DNA from: Armatimonadota bacterium
GTDB taxonomy: Bacteria > Armatimonadota > Fervidibacteria > Fervidibacterales > Fervidibacteraceae
NCBI GenBank assembly: GCA_025060305.1
Contig: JANXCD010000002.1
Span: forward strand, 1-43,016
Direction: 5' to 3'
Length of the DNA stretch: 43,016 nucleotides
Below the pieces are notes generated by a model. It did no database searches, was not told where the DNA came from, and worked only from the letters and a program-made list of their open reading frames with translations. Positions 10,080 to 19,982 of this stretch are shown in pieces (the stretch's first letter is position 1; each line of letters starts with the position of its first letter). Position numbers and translations under genes: made by a program.

Positions 10080-10409
10080 TATAGTATTCAACATAACTTA
10101 TTGCAGAAAAAACTGGACGCTCTTTACTTCAAGGTGTGTTGGTAATATGCCGTTAGATTTTTCGGCAGAGCAGTAGCCCTGCCCTTTGAGAGATTTTTAG
10201 CCAATTCGGAGGGCACGCCTACTGGCGTGCCGATTTTTTCTGTCTTGATCTCTTCTGTTGGGCAGTAGTCCGACCTTGAGGTTACACCAACAAACTTTTG
10301 AGTAAAGATTGAAACTGGATATTCAGGCAGGGCACTTCCCTGTTTTTTCGGGCATATTTTAGGCATAGTTCACTTGCTCTTTCTGCAATTTGTCGTGCAG
10401 CATACTATA
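10080..10409. mobile_element. MITE-like element, family A copy 1 (~330 bp)
   Basis: Near-identical in opposite orientation to 30444-30775; imperfect TIRs TATAGTAT(TCAACATAACTTA)TTGCAGAAA... / TATAGTAT(GCTGCACGACAAA)TTGCAGAAA...; several internal hairpins; bounded by TA. Confidence 0.88.
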
Positions 10410-10444
10410 GTTCAATCCTACCCAAACCGTTATGCTAAAGGCGT

Positions 10445-10969
10445 TTATTGACTAACAATTTCCTTCAAGGCAGCCATTGTTGCTTCGTAATCTGGTTCAT
10501 TAGTGACTTCAGGCACAATTTGCTTGTAACGAATCACACCATCTTTATCCACAATCCAAACGGAGCGAGCCAAAAGTTTCAGTTCCTTGATAAGCACGCC
10601 GTATTTGATTCCGAAGTCACGCTCTTGATAGTCGCTAACCACTTTAATGCGGTCAATGTTGTTTATTCCGCACCAACGCTTTTGAGCGAATGGCAAGTCA
10701 ACGCTAATGTTGAGAACAACCACATCCTCGGAAAGGTTCGTAGCAAGTTCGTTGAATTTTTTACCTTGAGCATCGCAAACAGGAGTGTCAAGGGAAGGCG
10801 TTACGGAAATGAGCACTACCTTGCCTGCGAAATCTTTCAGGGTCACGGGTTTCAAGTCAGTATCTACAACTTGGAAGTCAGGTGCTTTTTCGCCGACTTG
10901 CAAATCTTGACCTAAAAGCGTCAACGGGTTGCCACGAAAAGTCACGACGCCTTGTCGCTCCTGAGCCAT
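10445..10969 (-). CDS. tpx: Thiol peroxidase (Tpx, atypical 2-Cys peroxiredoxin)
   Basis: VTFRGNPLTLLGQDLQVGEKAPDF, SVTPSLDTPVCDAQGKKFNE, DLPFAQKRWC, WIVDKDGVIRYKQIVPEVTNEPDYEA. Start ATG 10967-10969 after GGAGGAAGG. Confidence 0.93.
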   Translation of the reverse strand: MAQERQGVVTFRGNPLTLLGQDLQVGEKAPDFQVVDTDLKPVTLKDFAGKVVLISVTPSLDTPVCDAQGKKFNELATNLSEDVVVLNISVDLPFAQKRWCGINNIDRIKVVSDYQERDFGIKYGVLIKELKLLARSVWIVDKDGVIRYKQIVPEVTNEPDYEATMAALKEIVSQ

Positions 10970-11236
10970 CTTAGCCTTCCTCCTTCCGAAATTTTTTGAA
11001 GAGCACCGCCACAATTATAGCAAGTTTGCACCAGAAAATTTAACCGCTCATAAGGTTGTTGGACATTGCAAGCCCTTTTGTTATCGTTTCGCTGCTGAAC
11101 TTGATGTCACCTTTGTTGTGACTTTACTTTAACCTTAGTTCATCTTATTGCTTTGGAATGCGAAAATTGCTTGTCGTCAAAAAAGATTGTTTGTATTTGC
11201 GACATCATCAAGGAGACAGCAAAGGAGGCAAAGAAA

Positions 11237-11821
11237 ATGGTTCGTGACATATTGCGAAGTTTGAAAGTGACTTTTAGTCACCTGTTCGCACCTAAGGTAA
11301 CGGTTCAGTATCCTGATGAAATTGTCAAAGTTGCGCAAAGGTTTCGTGGTCGCCACATTTTGCGCCGTTGGGAAGATGGTAAGGAACGCTGTATTGGCTG
11401 CCATTTATGTTCTGCTGCTTGTCCTGCTGATGCAATAACTGTTATCGCAGAAGACAACCCTCAAGACAAGCCGATTTCTCGTGGCGAGCGATATGCAAAG
11501 GTTTACCAAATTGACCTGCTTCGTTGCATCTTTTGTGGCTACTGCGAAGATGCTTGCCCTGTTAACGCTATTGTTCTTGGTTCTGGATTTGAATTTTCAG
11601 GCTATCGTCGTGAAGACTTTATCGTGAATAAAGAGGATTTGCTTGAGCCGCATCCGAACAGTTTCGGCAAAGACTCCTTTTTTGATAGCACACTTTATGA
11701 TCGCCCTTATTTGTCTATCCCTAAAAATGTTGACCTTGAAGCGGTCATTGAGGGGCGGAAGAGAGAGATTGAGGAAACCTTAAAGACTGCTAAACCGCCT
11801 ATTGTCATCAGACCCCGTTGA
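11237..11821 (+). CDS. nuoI: NADH-quinone oxidoreductase subunit I-like 2x[4Fe-4S] protein
   Basis: Two ferredoxin motifs CIGCHLCSAACPADAI and CIFCGYCEDACPVNAI; FAPKVTVQYPDE N-terminus typical of NuoI. Start ATG 11237 after AAAGGAGG. Confidence 0.88.
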   Translation: MVRDILRSLKVTFSHLFAPKVTVQYPDEIVKVAQRFRGRHILRRWEDGKERCIGCHLCSAACPADAITVIAEDNPQDKPISRGERYAKVYQIDLLRCIFCGYCEDACPVNAIVLGSGFEFSGYRREDFIVNKEDLLEPHPNSFGKDSFFDSTLYDRPYLSIPKNVDLEAVIEGRKREIEETLKTAKPPIVIRPR

Positions 11822-11823
11822 AA

Positions 11824-12110
11824 TTAACTCATCAAACTTTCAAGTCGTTCGTCGTTTATGAGCGATTTCGGGTCATAGTCTTTTTGATCCAAGGCTTTCA
11901 AGCCCACCTGCAAATTTCGGGCAGGTTTTACTTGTTCCTGCCTTTCGTCCAAGATTTCAATTGCTTTTTTCAAGTTACCTTTTTGTCTTCATCTTGATGC
12001 TTCCAAAAGTCGCACCCAAGCCAATTTGATAGTCAAGATGCGACGCAGTTCCTTGACGGGTTCAGGATGGTTGTCAACACGAAAGTCAATGTATCTGTCA
12101 TCAAAGGGGC
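11824..12110 (-). pseudogene. Remnant of a DUF1028 (Ntn-hydrolase-like) protein C-terminal region
   Basis: Minus frame reads SPFDDRYIDFRVDNHPEPVKELRRILTIKLAWVRLLEASR*RQKGNLKKAIEILDERQEQVKPARNLQVGLKALDQKDYDPKSLINDERLESLMS*; 'DDRY.D.RVD.HP.PV.ELRR.L' is the DUF1028 signature. In-frame TGA and no N-terminal part. Confidence 0.7.
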
Positions 12111-12150
12111 TTATGACTGAATTGGTAATGGTGAAAAGTCGGCGTTAATG

Positions 12151-12169
12151 ACTATGGGCTAAAGCCTAT
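12151..12169. repeat. Partial family B repeat end (hairpin)
   Basis: CTATGGGCTAAAGCCTATC matches the terminal hairpin of 27978-28111. Confidence 0.5.
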
Positions 12170-12336
12170 CCGTTAACTTAGAGGTCAAACCAATTGAATG
12201 CTAAGAGCGAGATTTCGGTTGCGAGATTTGTTTAGGGGGCAAGGCTTTACAAAGCCAGAAATTGCTCTTTACCCCTTTGCGTCAAAGAGGAATTTTTTTG
12301 AAATTGCGCTTGAATTTTTAAGCCTGTTTTTTAGTT

Positions 12337-12954
12337 TTAAGGTTCTCTTTCCACAACGGAAAAAGTTCCTTCACGAGAAGCGATTATTTTTTGACCTGCC
12401 TGCAAGGACACTTCATGACCATTTAATGTTTTGACGATGACTTGCCCGTGTTTCACTTGCAAGGTTGTAACTCCGTTGGGTTCAACTTTGACTTCGTAGG
12501 CAGTTCCTCTGACCGCTGCTGTGATTGCTGGAGTTTCAAGTTCAAGTTTTGAGCGTGCTGGTAGTCGGCGCTTCAAGTTGACGAAAACCGCACCCAAATT
12601 GAGCCTAAACAAAGCCTCAATGGCTTTTGTTGCCTTATTGAAGGACGAGCGTGTAACTTTCAACTCGCTTTCTGGTCCGATACGCATTTCAACTTCGTCA
12701 ACCCATTTTAGGGTGACGAAACTTTCCTTGCCTGTTTTTATGGTTGTTCCTGCTAAGACTAATGAGCCAACTTTTAAGGGTCGCTGGACATTTCGTTTGC
12801 GTCCTAACTTGGGCGGTATTAATGCTATCACCTCGCCATTCATTTCAGTTACTTTAGCGACGAGGGGCGCAATCCGCAAAGTCTCAATAGAGCCGAAAAT
12901 CAAAAGCGTCAATGCAATCAAACCTACCAGCAAAACTAAAGAACCAAGTCGCAT
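12337..12954 (-). CDS. FecR-domain membrane-anchored protein
   Basis: N-terminal TM; LVLAGTTIKTGKESFVTLKWVDEVEMRIGPESELKV...ARSKLELETPAITAAVRGTAYEVKVEPNGVTTLQVKHGQVIV. Confidence 0.88.
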   Translation of the reverse strand: MRLGSLVLLVGLIALTLLIFGSIETLRIAPLVAKVTEMNGEVIALIPPKLGRKRNVQRPLKVGSLVLAGTTIKTGKESFVTLKWVDEVEMRIGPESELKVTRSSFNKATKAIEALFRLNLGAVFVNLKRRLPARSKLELETPAITAAVRGTAYEVKVEPNGVTTLQVKHGQVIVKTLNGHEVSLQAGQKIIASREGTFSVVEREP

Positions 12955-13034
12955 TTTTATTTCACCTCCTTTTCTTTTCTGGTTCTATTATGCCAGAAAA
13001 CTGTGCCTTTGCTAAACTAAAAATGGTGATAATC

Positions 13035-14903
13035 ATGCGGTGGGCAATTCATGCGCGCAAGTTCATCCTGATCAGTTTCTTGGTAGCAGTCTTAAATTTC
13101 ATTTGCTTTAACCTCACGCCTCTTTGTTGGATCAATGCTAAAGTAACAGACGACTTGCTGAAACACTTTCGCATCAAGCAGCACGAAAGTTTGGTGCTTG
13201 TGGTTATTGATGATGAAAGTTTGAACCGGCTTGGTCGCTTCCCTTTTGACCGAAAGGTTTACGCTAAATTGCTAGATAACTTAAGGGAAGCAGGCGCAAA
13301 AGTGGTAGTCTTTGACATTTTATTCGTTGAGCCAACTTCTTCTGACAAAATTTTCGCAGAAGCGATGAAGAGATTTGGCAAAGTTGTTTTGGGGATTAAC
13401 CTGTCTCAAAAGTCAAACCGAGAGCATAAAGACAAAAAAGAGAAGTTAAAGCGTTTCGCCATAGCCCTTGGCTTCCCTTTACCTCTTTCGGCTTTTGATG
13501 TGATACTGCCTCCTGAACCCTTACTTGACGCTTGCTTTAGCCTCGGCTTCGTCTATCCCTTCCCAGACATGGATGGTGTTTGCCGGATGATGCCTTTAGC
13601 AGTTGGGCTTGATAAACCTAACATCGCCCTGCCTTCACTGAGCCTTGCGGCAGTGATGGCTTTTTCTGGCAAACCCAAAATGTATCATAACTCTCTTCGT
13701 TGGAGCGATCGGAAATTAAGTTTAGGCGAAGATTGGGATGTTCCTGTCCTTCCACCCTTCTCAATAGGTCAAATCGGATTTAAATCCTTTTCTTTTGTCA
13801 AAGTTCTTGAAAGCGATTTTGAGAAAAATTTTCTCAAGGACAAGTTAGTTTTAGTTGGAATGGCTGCTTCTGGTTTGTCGGACAGGTTGCCGACTTCTAC
13901 TGACCCTTTGGCTTACGGCGTTGAAATTCATGCATCAGTGATCAATTCACTCCTGACAGGTCATTCTCCCATTTGCTTGCCCCTTTGGCTTCAGTTCATT
14001 ATCATCTTGGCTTTTAGCGTCCCTTTGGGCATGAGCGTTTTACTTCGCCAGTTTTCACATATTGCTATCGCCTTCCTTTCAGCAATCCTTCTCGCTTTTC
14101 TTTCGTCTTTGCTAATGTTGCGATTAGGTTTCGTGATGCCTATAGTGCCCATTTTGCTCTCACAAATCTTTGTTATCTTTGCTGCCATCGGATTGAAGGC
14201 TGAAATACAGTGGCGATTCCTTCAACCCTATATTGCTAAGCCAGTGGCTGAAATGTTGCAATCAGTTGAGCCAGAGCAAACTCGCGTTGTTGAAAGGCGT
14301 GAAATTACCGTTCTTTTTTCCGACATTAGAGACTTCACCACAATCTCCGCATCTTTGACACCTTACGAAGTTGTCACACTCCTTGAATCATACTTCAACC
14401 ACATGTCAGAGATTGTCCGAATTTTCGGCGGAGTGATTGACAAATTTTTAGGTGATGGGATGATGGTCTTGTTCGGAACTTCACCAGACCAAAAAGACCA
14501 TGCTCAAAGAGCAGTTTTGTGTGCCTTTCAAATGCTTGAAGAGTTGAGCGTTGTAAACTGGGAATGGGAACAAGTTGCAGGTTTACCTTTGAAAATAGGC
14601 ATTGGTGTTAACACAGGAATTGCTATCTTAGGCGAAATCGGTGCTGAGTGGCGTAAGGATTTCACTGCTTTCGGCTTAACAGTAAACTTGGCTCAAAGAT
14701 TGGAACAGTTGACGAAAGAACTCGGAGAAAATTTGCTTATAGGCGAAGGAACCTATCAACAGGTCTTTGATTTAGTCGTTGCTGAACCCATTGAAATCGC
14801 AACAGTCAAAGGTATTGAGCAGCCAATCATTGCTTACAAAGTCTTAGGTTTGACGGAAAAAGGCAAACAATTTAGGCATTTAATCTTGGCAGAAAGAGCA
14901 TGA
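13035..14903 (+). CDS. CHASE2-domain adenylate/guanylate cyclase (class III)
   Basis: N-terminal TM and CHASE2 (LVLVVIDDESLNRLGRFPFDRKVYAKLLDNLREAGAKVVVFDILF), three TMs, class III cyclase domain (ITVLFSDIRDFTTIS, FGGVIDKFLGDGMMVLFG, GIGVNTG, FTAFGLTVNLAQRLE). Confidence 0.92.
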   Translation: MRWAIHARKFILISFLVAVLNFICFNLTPLCWINAKVTDDLLKHFRIKQHESLVLVVIDDESLNRLGRFPFDRKVYAKLLDNLREAGAKVVVFDILFVEPTSSDKIFAEAMKRFGKVVLGINLSQKSNREHKDKKEKLKRFAIALGFPLPLSAFDVILPPEPLLDACFSLGFVYPFPDMDGVCRMMPLAVGLDKPNIALPSLSLAAVMAFSGKPKMYHNSLRWSDRKLSLGEDWDVPVLPPFSIGQIGFKSFSFVKVLESDFEKNFLKDKLVLVGMAASGLSDRLPTSTDPLAYGVEIHASVINSLLTGHSPICLPLWLQFIIILAFSVPLGMSVLLRQFSHIAIAFLSAILLAFLSSLLMLRLGFVMPIVPILLSQIFVIFAAIGLKAEIQWRFLQPYIAKPVAEMLQSVEPEQTRVVERREITVLFSDIRDFTTISASLTPYEVVTLLESYFNHMSEIVRIFGGVIDKFLGDGMMVLFGTSPDQKDHAQRAVLCAFQMLEELSVVNWEWEQVAGLPLKIGIGVNTGIAILGEIGAEWRKDFTAFGLTVNLAQRLEQLTKELGENLLIGEGTYQQVFDLVVAEPIEIATVKGIEQPIIAYKVLGLTEKGKQFRHLILAERA

Positions 14904-14922
14904 AATTAGGTGAAGGGTAAGA

Positions 14923-16197
14923 ATGGCTGACTTATGGACATTCATAAGATTGGGCATTTGGTGGTTACCTTTCAATTGCCTTTGGAGCGCTTTCCTGACA
15001 CAAGGTTTGCAAGTTAGAGTTGAGCATTTGGCATCACAAGAGGCGAAAGGTGGTGCGCTCGCCTTTCTGACTGCTAATGGTGCAATGCTTTCCTTGTTAA
15101 GCCAAGTTTTTGCAGGTCCGATAAGCGATAATTGCTCATCGCCTTTAGGTCGCAGGCGCCCTTTTCTTTTGTTTGGGACAATTTTGGCTTTGCCTTTTCT
15201 TTTTGCCTTTGCATGGCTTGACAATTTTCTGTCAGTAGTTTTGTCCTTCGCTCTGCTTCAATGGTTTCTCAACTTTGCAGCGGCTCCGACTCGTGCTTTA
15301 TTGCCTGACATCGTTCCGCCAGAAAGGCATGGGGTTGCTTCCGCTCAAATTGGGCTTTGGTCTCTTTTGGGTCAAGTTTTAGGCATAGTGGCAATTGGGG
15401 TTTTGCTCAGTCCTAAAAACTGGGAAAGTTTGGGTTTCAAAGTTGACAAAGTTACGGCTGAAACTTTGGGGTTGCGTTGTTTTGTCTTTTCACTTTCAGT
15501 CTTGTTCTTGTTCACTACCGCTTTGGTTGCTACCTTGCCTGACCATCCTATTCGGAAATCGCAAAGCCCATTTTTTCAAACCATCGCTAATGCTTATCGC
15601 TTATCTCTCAAAGAACACTCCGATTTCCTTTGGCTTTTGTCTTCTCGCTTCCTTCTCAACTTAGGCTTTTACACTGCTGTCGCTTTCATGCGTTGGTTTC
15701 TCGCTGACACCCTTCAAGTTAAAGACCCAGCGAAAGCGACTATGCAATTGGGTTTGCTCGTCACTTTTGTCAGTGTCCCAAGTGTTTTAATTGGCGGAAA
15801 ACTTGCCGACAGAATGGACAAACGCAAACTTTGTTTAGGTTCTGCCTTCGTCGGTGGAATTGGCGGTTTGCTTTTTGTGGTAGCGCAAAATTTTGAAACG
15901 CTTTTGTTACCAGCAACACTTTTCGGCATTGGCTCTGGTATCTTTGGAGTAGCAAATTGGGCTTGGGCTGTTAACTTGATGCCGAAAGGTGAAGGTGGAA
16001 AATTTTTCGCCATCTGGCAATTTGCTTTCACTTTGCCACAAGTCTTCGGTCCAGCAATTAGCGGCAAATTAGGAGATATTGTCAATATCGCATTTGGCAA
16101 AGGTCTTGGATGGCGCATAATCCTTTTGCTCTGTGTCATTGAAATGCTTGCAGGTGCACTACTGCTTTTGAAGGTCAAAGAAACAAAGGCTAAATGA
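14923..16197 (+). CDS. MFS transporter, GPH/sugar-transporter-like
   Basis: 12-TM-like hydrophobic protein; FAGPISDNCSSPLGRRRPFLLFGTI, GGKLADRMDKRKLCLGSAFVGG motifs. Confidence 0.85.
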   Translation: MADLWTFIRLGIWWLPFNCLWSAFLTQGLQVRVEHLASQEAKGGALAFLTANGAMLSLLSQVFAGPISDNCSSPLGRRRPFLLFGTILALPFLFAFAWLDNFLSVVLSFALLQWFLNFAAAPTRALLPDIVPPERHGVASAQIGLWSLLGQVLGIVAIGVLLSPKNWESLGFKVDKVTAETLGLRCFVFSLSVLFLFTTALVATLPDHPIRKSQSPFFQTIANAYRLSLKEHSDFLWLLSSRFLLNLGFYTAVAFMRWFLADTLQVKDPAKATMQLGLLVTFVSVPSVLIGGKLADRMDKRKLCLGSAFVGGIGGLLFVVAQNFETLLLPATLFGIGSGIFGVANWAWAVNLMPKGEGGKFFAIWQFAFTLPQVFGPAISGKLGDIVNIAFGKGLGWRIILLLCVIEMLAGALLLLKVKETKAK

Positions 16198-16323
16198 ATC
16201 AAAATCCGAGTTTTGCATTGTGAAAATTAGGCTGACTTATCAGTTATGCTCAGGGAACTTTTTACTTGGCAAAAACCGTTGAATGCATTTGGAATGTGAA
16301 TTTTGTCTTAGGAGGTGCAAGGT

Positions 16324-17127
16324 ATGTCTCGCATCATTTGGATTTTGACCTTGGCATTTATGGGCAGTAACTTGCTTTTCGCTCAAACAAACCCAAAAAA
16401 GCAAAAGGAAATTCATGTTTTCGCTGGCGCTGCAAATACTCCACCTTTGACTGAAGCGGCGAAGTTGTATGAGAAGCGCTATGGTGTCAAAGTTAGGCTA
16501 ACCTTTGGTGGTTCAGGTGTCGTCCTTTCACAAATGAAACTTACCCGAAAAGGCGATGTTTATGTGCCAGGTAGCGACGATTATATGGAGTTAGCAGTAA
16601 AAGAAGGAATTGTTGACACTAAGTCAATCCGAATAATTTGCTGGCTCGTCCCAGTCATTAATGTCCCCAAGAACAACCCAAAAGGCATCAAATCCTTAGA
16701 TGACCTTGCAAAGCCTAAGACAAGAATAGCCATTGCCGTGCCTGGTTCGGTTTGTTTGGGCGATGTGGCTAAGGAGATTTTGGAAAACGCTGGTCTGTGG
16801 GAAAAAGTTCAACCGAACATTGTCATGCAGGCGAAAGATTGCGCTGACTTGGCTTCACAAATTAAATTGGGAACAGTTGATGCCATCATTGGTTGGGATG
16901 TCTTCGCCTACTGGTATCCTGACACGCCGATGGAAAACATTCCTGTCCCAGCCGAAATTTTGAGGGTCAGAAACATTCCCGCTGGTGTGACGGTTTTTGC
17001 CAGCGACAAGAAAGAGGCTCAAAGGTTCGTTGATTTTTTAGCCTCAGGTTTAGGGAAACTTTGTTATGCCAAATGCGGTTACTCAATCAAGCCTCCAGTC
17101 CTCACAAATGCCAAAAGCAACAAATGA
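16324..17127 (+). CDS. ModA-like molybdate/tungstate ABC transporter substrate-binding protein
   Basis: Signal peptide; VFAGAANTPPLTEAAKLYEKRYGVKVRLTFGGSGVVLSQM, DLAKPKTRIAIAVPGSVCLGDVAKEILENAGLW. Confidence 0.85.
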   Translation: MSRIIWILTLAFMGSNLLFAQTNPKKQKEIHVFAGAANTPPLTEAAKLYEKRYGVKVRLTFGGSGVVLSQMKLTRKGDVYVPGSDDYMELAVKEGIVDTKSIRIICWLVPVINVPKNNPKGIKSLDDLAKPKTRIAIAVPGSVCLGDVAKEILENAGLWEKVQPNIVMQAKDCADLASQIKLGTVDAIIGWDVFAYWYPDTPMENIPVPAEILRVRNIPAGVTVFASDKKEAQRFVDFLASGLGKLCYAKCGYSIKPPVLTNAKSNK

Positions 17128-17228
17128 TGCTATGGGCAATTTACGACCAAGAAATTGCGAAAATTTTCCTTCAGTTTTTTGCACTCGCTGTTACCAACAA
17201 GTTGCACGATGATGATTTTTTGCGATGA

Positions 17229-17405
17229 AGCCACGAAAGGGTTGATGCCGCTCAAGCGAGAGTTAGCACCTTTGACGCTTACCTTGAATTGAAAAATGGC
17301 AAAGGAACTTTCACAATGGGACAGTTCAAAGTCTCTTTGATGGAAGAAGTCTTAGAGTTGGCTTCTGTCTTGTTGACACCAGAACGCTACCGATTGGGAG
17401 AGTGA
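17229..17405 (+). pseudogene. Fragment of unknown decayed ORF, C-terminal end overlapping the next gene start
   Basis: Open frame [58 protein letters not shown] without a plausible start. An upstream coding-like stretch FALAVTNKLHDDDFCDEATKG lies in another frame. The stop overlaps GTG 17402. Confidence 0.4.
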
Positions 17406-18499
17406 ATCTGATGCGACCCAGTAAGGGTTATGGCGGCGATGTTGATGAAAGAGTTTGGAAGCGGATTGAAAAGTCAATGAACTTTGAAGAAGGAGACAGG
17501 GTTCCAATCTGGGACTTCATTGACAACCCGAAAGTCGTCTTTCATTTTCGTCAAGAAGGTGACGATTACGAAACTTCAATGGTTCGCACCTATCACGGAC
17601 TTAGCATTGATTTGTGCCGAGGTTATGGCAGTTCCTTTGAACTGTCACAAGAAGGCAAAGTCATCGGCGAAGGGAAAGGTCAAAGGAAAATCAGCGGTCA
17701 AACAGCATGGAAAGTTCAATACGAAATTGAAAACATTGAGGAGTTGAAAGAGTATGTTAGGAAAGCCGAGCCAGTCTCTTGGGACTGGATTCGCAAAAAT
17801 TGGGTCTCTTGGGTCAAAAGTCAACAACAAAAATTCGCACCTTTGACGATTTTTGTGCCAGGACATGGCTGTGGCTTTCATGACGCTTATGGATTGATGG
17901 GGCAAGAAAGATTTGCTTACGCTATTTACGATGCTCCAAAAGAAGTTAGGGCTTTGCTTGAAATTACGGGTGAAACCGCTTATAGGTTCGCAAAAGTAGC
18001 GGCTGAAGAGCAAATTTGTCCGCTTTACTTTATGGGCGATGACATCGCCTACAAAAATGGCTTACTATTTTCGCCATCGTTTCTAAGGGAAACTTTCTTG
18101 CCAATGCTCAAAAGGTGCATTGAACCTTTACACGATGCTGGAATTAAAGTCATCTTTCACAGCGATGGAAACTTATGGCAAATCCTTGATGATTTGCTGG
18201 ATGCTGGCATTGATGGATTAAACCCAATTGAACCTTTGGCGGGAATGGACTTAGGCGAACTGAAGCGGAGATATGGCAAGAGGTTAATTTTGGTTGGTGG
18301 GATTGATTGCTCGGTGCTTCTGCCACTTGGAACACCTGAACAAATACGAAAAGCAGTCAAGGAAGCAATCCGAATTGCAGCGCCGAAGGGTGGTTTTTTC
18401 ATCGGTTCGTCAAGCGAAATCAACCCAGCAATTCCTCTTGAAAATGTCCTCGCATTCTTTGAAGCCTGCCGAATTTATGGGCAATATCAAGTTGAGTAG
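17402..18499 (+). CDS. Uroporphyrinogen decarboxylase (URO-D) superfamily protein, methyltransferase-like
   Basis: [104 protein letters not shown]. Confidence 0.9.
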   Translation: MNLMRPSKGYGGDVDERVWKRIEKSMNFEEGDRVPIWDFIDNPKVVFHFRQEGDDYETSMVRTYHGLSIDLCRGYGSSFELSQEGKVIGEGKGQRKISGQTAWKVQYEIENIEELKEYVRKAEPVSWDWIRKNWVSWVKSQQQKFAPLTIFVPGHGCGFHDAYGLMGQERFAYAIYDAPKEVRALLEITGETAYRFAKVAAEEQICPLYFMGDDIAYKNGLLFSPSFLRETFLPMLKRCIEPLHDAGIKVIFHSDGNLWQILDDLLDAGIDGLNPIEPLAGMDLGELKRRYGKRLILVGGIDCSVLLPLGTPEQIRKAVKEAIRIAAPKGGFFIGSSSEINPAIPLENVLAFFEACRIYGQYQVE

Positions 18500-18542
18500 C
18501 AAAGCGATTTACGGTTTCCCAACAAAAGGACAGGGAAGCAAG

Positions 18543-19970
18543 ATGGAAATGAAGCGGCGGGATTTTATTCTAAGTTTGATAGGGTTAGGTTTGTCGGTAT
18601 TGAGCAAAAAGGACGCACAAAGGAGGTTAAACGGCTTGAAAAGCGAAATTTCTCGCTTGAAAGTCCTTGACGACCCTAAACATCCGAACTACCGCCGTTA
18701 TTTGGTCACTGAGAAAGACCAACCTTTCTTTTATCTCGGAGATACCGCTTGGGAACTCTTCCACAGACTAACACGAGAAGAGGCAGAAATTTACCTTCGT
18801 GACAGAGCACAAAAAGGTTTCACTGTCATCCAAGCAGTTGTCCTTGCAGAATTTGACGGTCTTAACACTCCAAACGCCTATGGTCAAAAGCCACTTCACA
18901 ACAACGACCCTACACAACCAAATGAGTCTTACTTTGAGTTTGTTGACTTTGTTGTTGATAAAGCGAACGAGTTGGGGCTTTATGTTGGCATGTTGCCGAC
19001 ATGGGGTGACAAAGTGAACAAGAAGTGGGGAGTTGGACCAGAAATTTTCACGCCTGAGAATGCGAAAGTTTATGGCGAGTTTTTGGGACGAAGGTATCGC
19101 AACAAAGGCATCATTTGGATTTTGGGTGGTGACAGACCGATTGAAAATGAAACTCACTTGCAAATTTGGCGAGCGATGGCTGAAGGGTTGAGGATGGGCG
19201 ATGAAGGCGAGCATCTCATCACTTATCACCCGATGGGCGGACAATCTTCATCTCAATGGCTTCACAACGAACCTTGGCTGGATTTCAACATGCTACAATC
19301 TGGTCATCACGCAAGGCACATTCCCAACTACGAAATGATTGAGCGAGATTACAACTTAAAACCTATCAAGCCTTGTATGGATGGCGAACCGAGATACGAA
19401 GAGCATCCAATCAATTGGGAACCGAAGAACGGTTGGTTCAACGACTACGATGTCCGTCAAGCAGCCTATTGGGCTTTGCTTGCAGGCGCTCACGGACACA
19501 CCTATGGCTGCCACGAAATTTGGCAGTTTTACGACCCTGAAAGGCAAAAGCCAATTTCACATGCAAGGACGCCTTGGCAAAAGGCTTTGCATTTTCCTGG
19601 CGCATCTCAAATTAGGCATGCGAAAGATTTAATGCTTTCACGACCGATGCTCCTTCGCATTCCAGACCAAACTTTGCTTTCGTCAGAACCTAAGACAGGA
19701 GCAGAACATGTCAGAGCAGCAAGGGCAGTTGACGGAAGTTACGCCTTCGTTTACATTCCTGTTCCAAAGCCAATGAAAGTTCGCCTTGATAAGTTATCAG
19801 GCAGAGAGATTCGTGCATGGTGGTATGACCCAAGAATAGGCGAAGCAAAGTTGATTGGCGAATTTAGGCGAGAGAGTGAGAAAGAGTTCAAGCCTGAAGG
19901 TTCAGGCGAAACCGATTGGGTTTTGGTGCTGGATGATGCCAGCAAAGATTTTCCTTCGCCAAGCAAATGA
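18543..19970 (+). CDS. Apiosidase-like (DUF4038 / GH140-type) glycoside hydrolase
   Basis: [68 protein letters not shown]-terminal collagen-binding-like domain [18 protein letters not shown]. Start at ATG 18543 rather than the longer ORF overlapping UroD. Confidence 0.87.
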   Translation: MEMKRRDFILSLIGLGLSVLSKKDAQRRLNGLKSEISRLKVLDDPKHPNYRRYLVTEKDQPFFYLGDTAWELFHRLTREEAEIYLRDRAQKGFTVIQAVVLAEFDGLNTPNAYGQKPLHNNDPTQPNESYFEFVDFVVDKANELGLYVGMLPTWGDKVNKKWGVGPEIFTPENAKVYGEFLGRRYRNKGIIWILGGDRPIENETHLQIWRAMAEGLRMGDEGEHLITYHPMGGQSSSQWLHNEPWLDFNMLQSGHHARHIPNYEMIERDYNLKPIKPCMDGEPRYEEHPINWEPKNGWFNDYDVRQAAYWALLAGAHGHTYGCHEIWQFYDPERQKPISHARTPWQKALHFPGASQIRHAKDLMLSRPMLLRIPDQTLLSSEPKTGAEHVRAARAVDGSYAFVYIPVPKPMKVRLDKLSGREIRAWWYDPRIGEAKLIGEFRRESEKEFKPEGSGETDWVLVLDDASKDFPSPSK

Positions 19971-19982
19971 TAGATTTGCGAA

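Noticed and set aside
10124-10366. 80-aa ORF inside family A element (MPKICPKKQGSALPEYPVSIFTQKF...)
   Set aside because: The second copy has a 2-nt longer A-tract that breaks the frame after ...EEIKTEKK, and much of the ORF overlaps hairpins. It is more likely an incidental ORF in a noncoding element.
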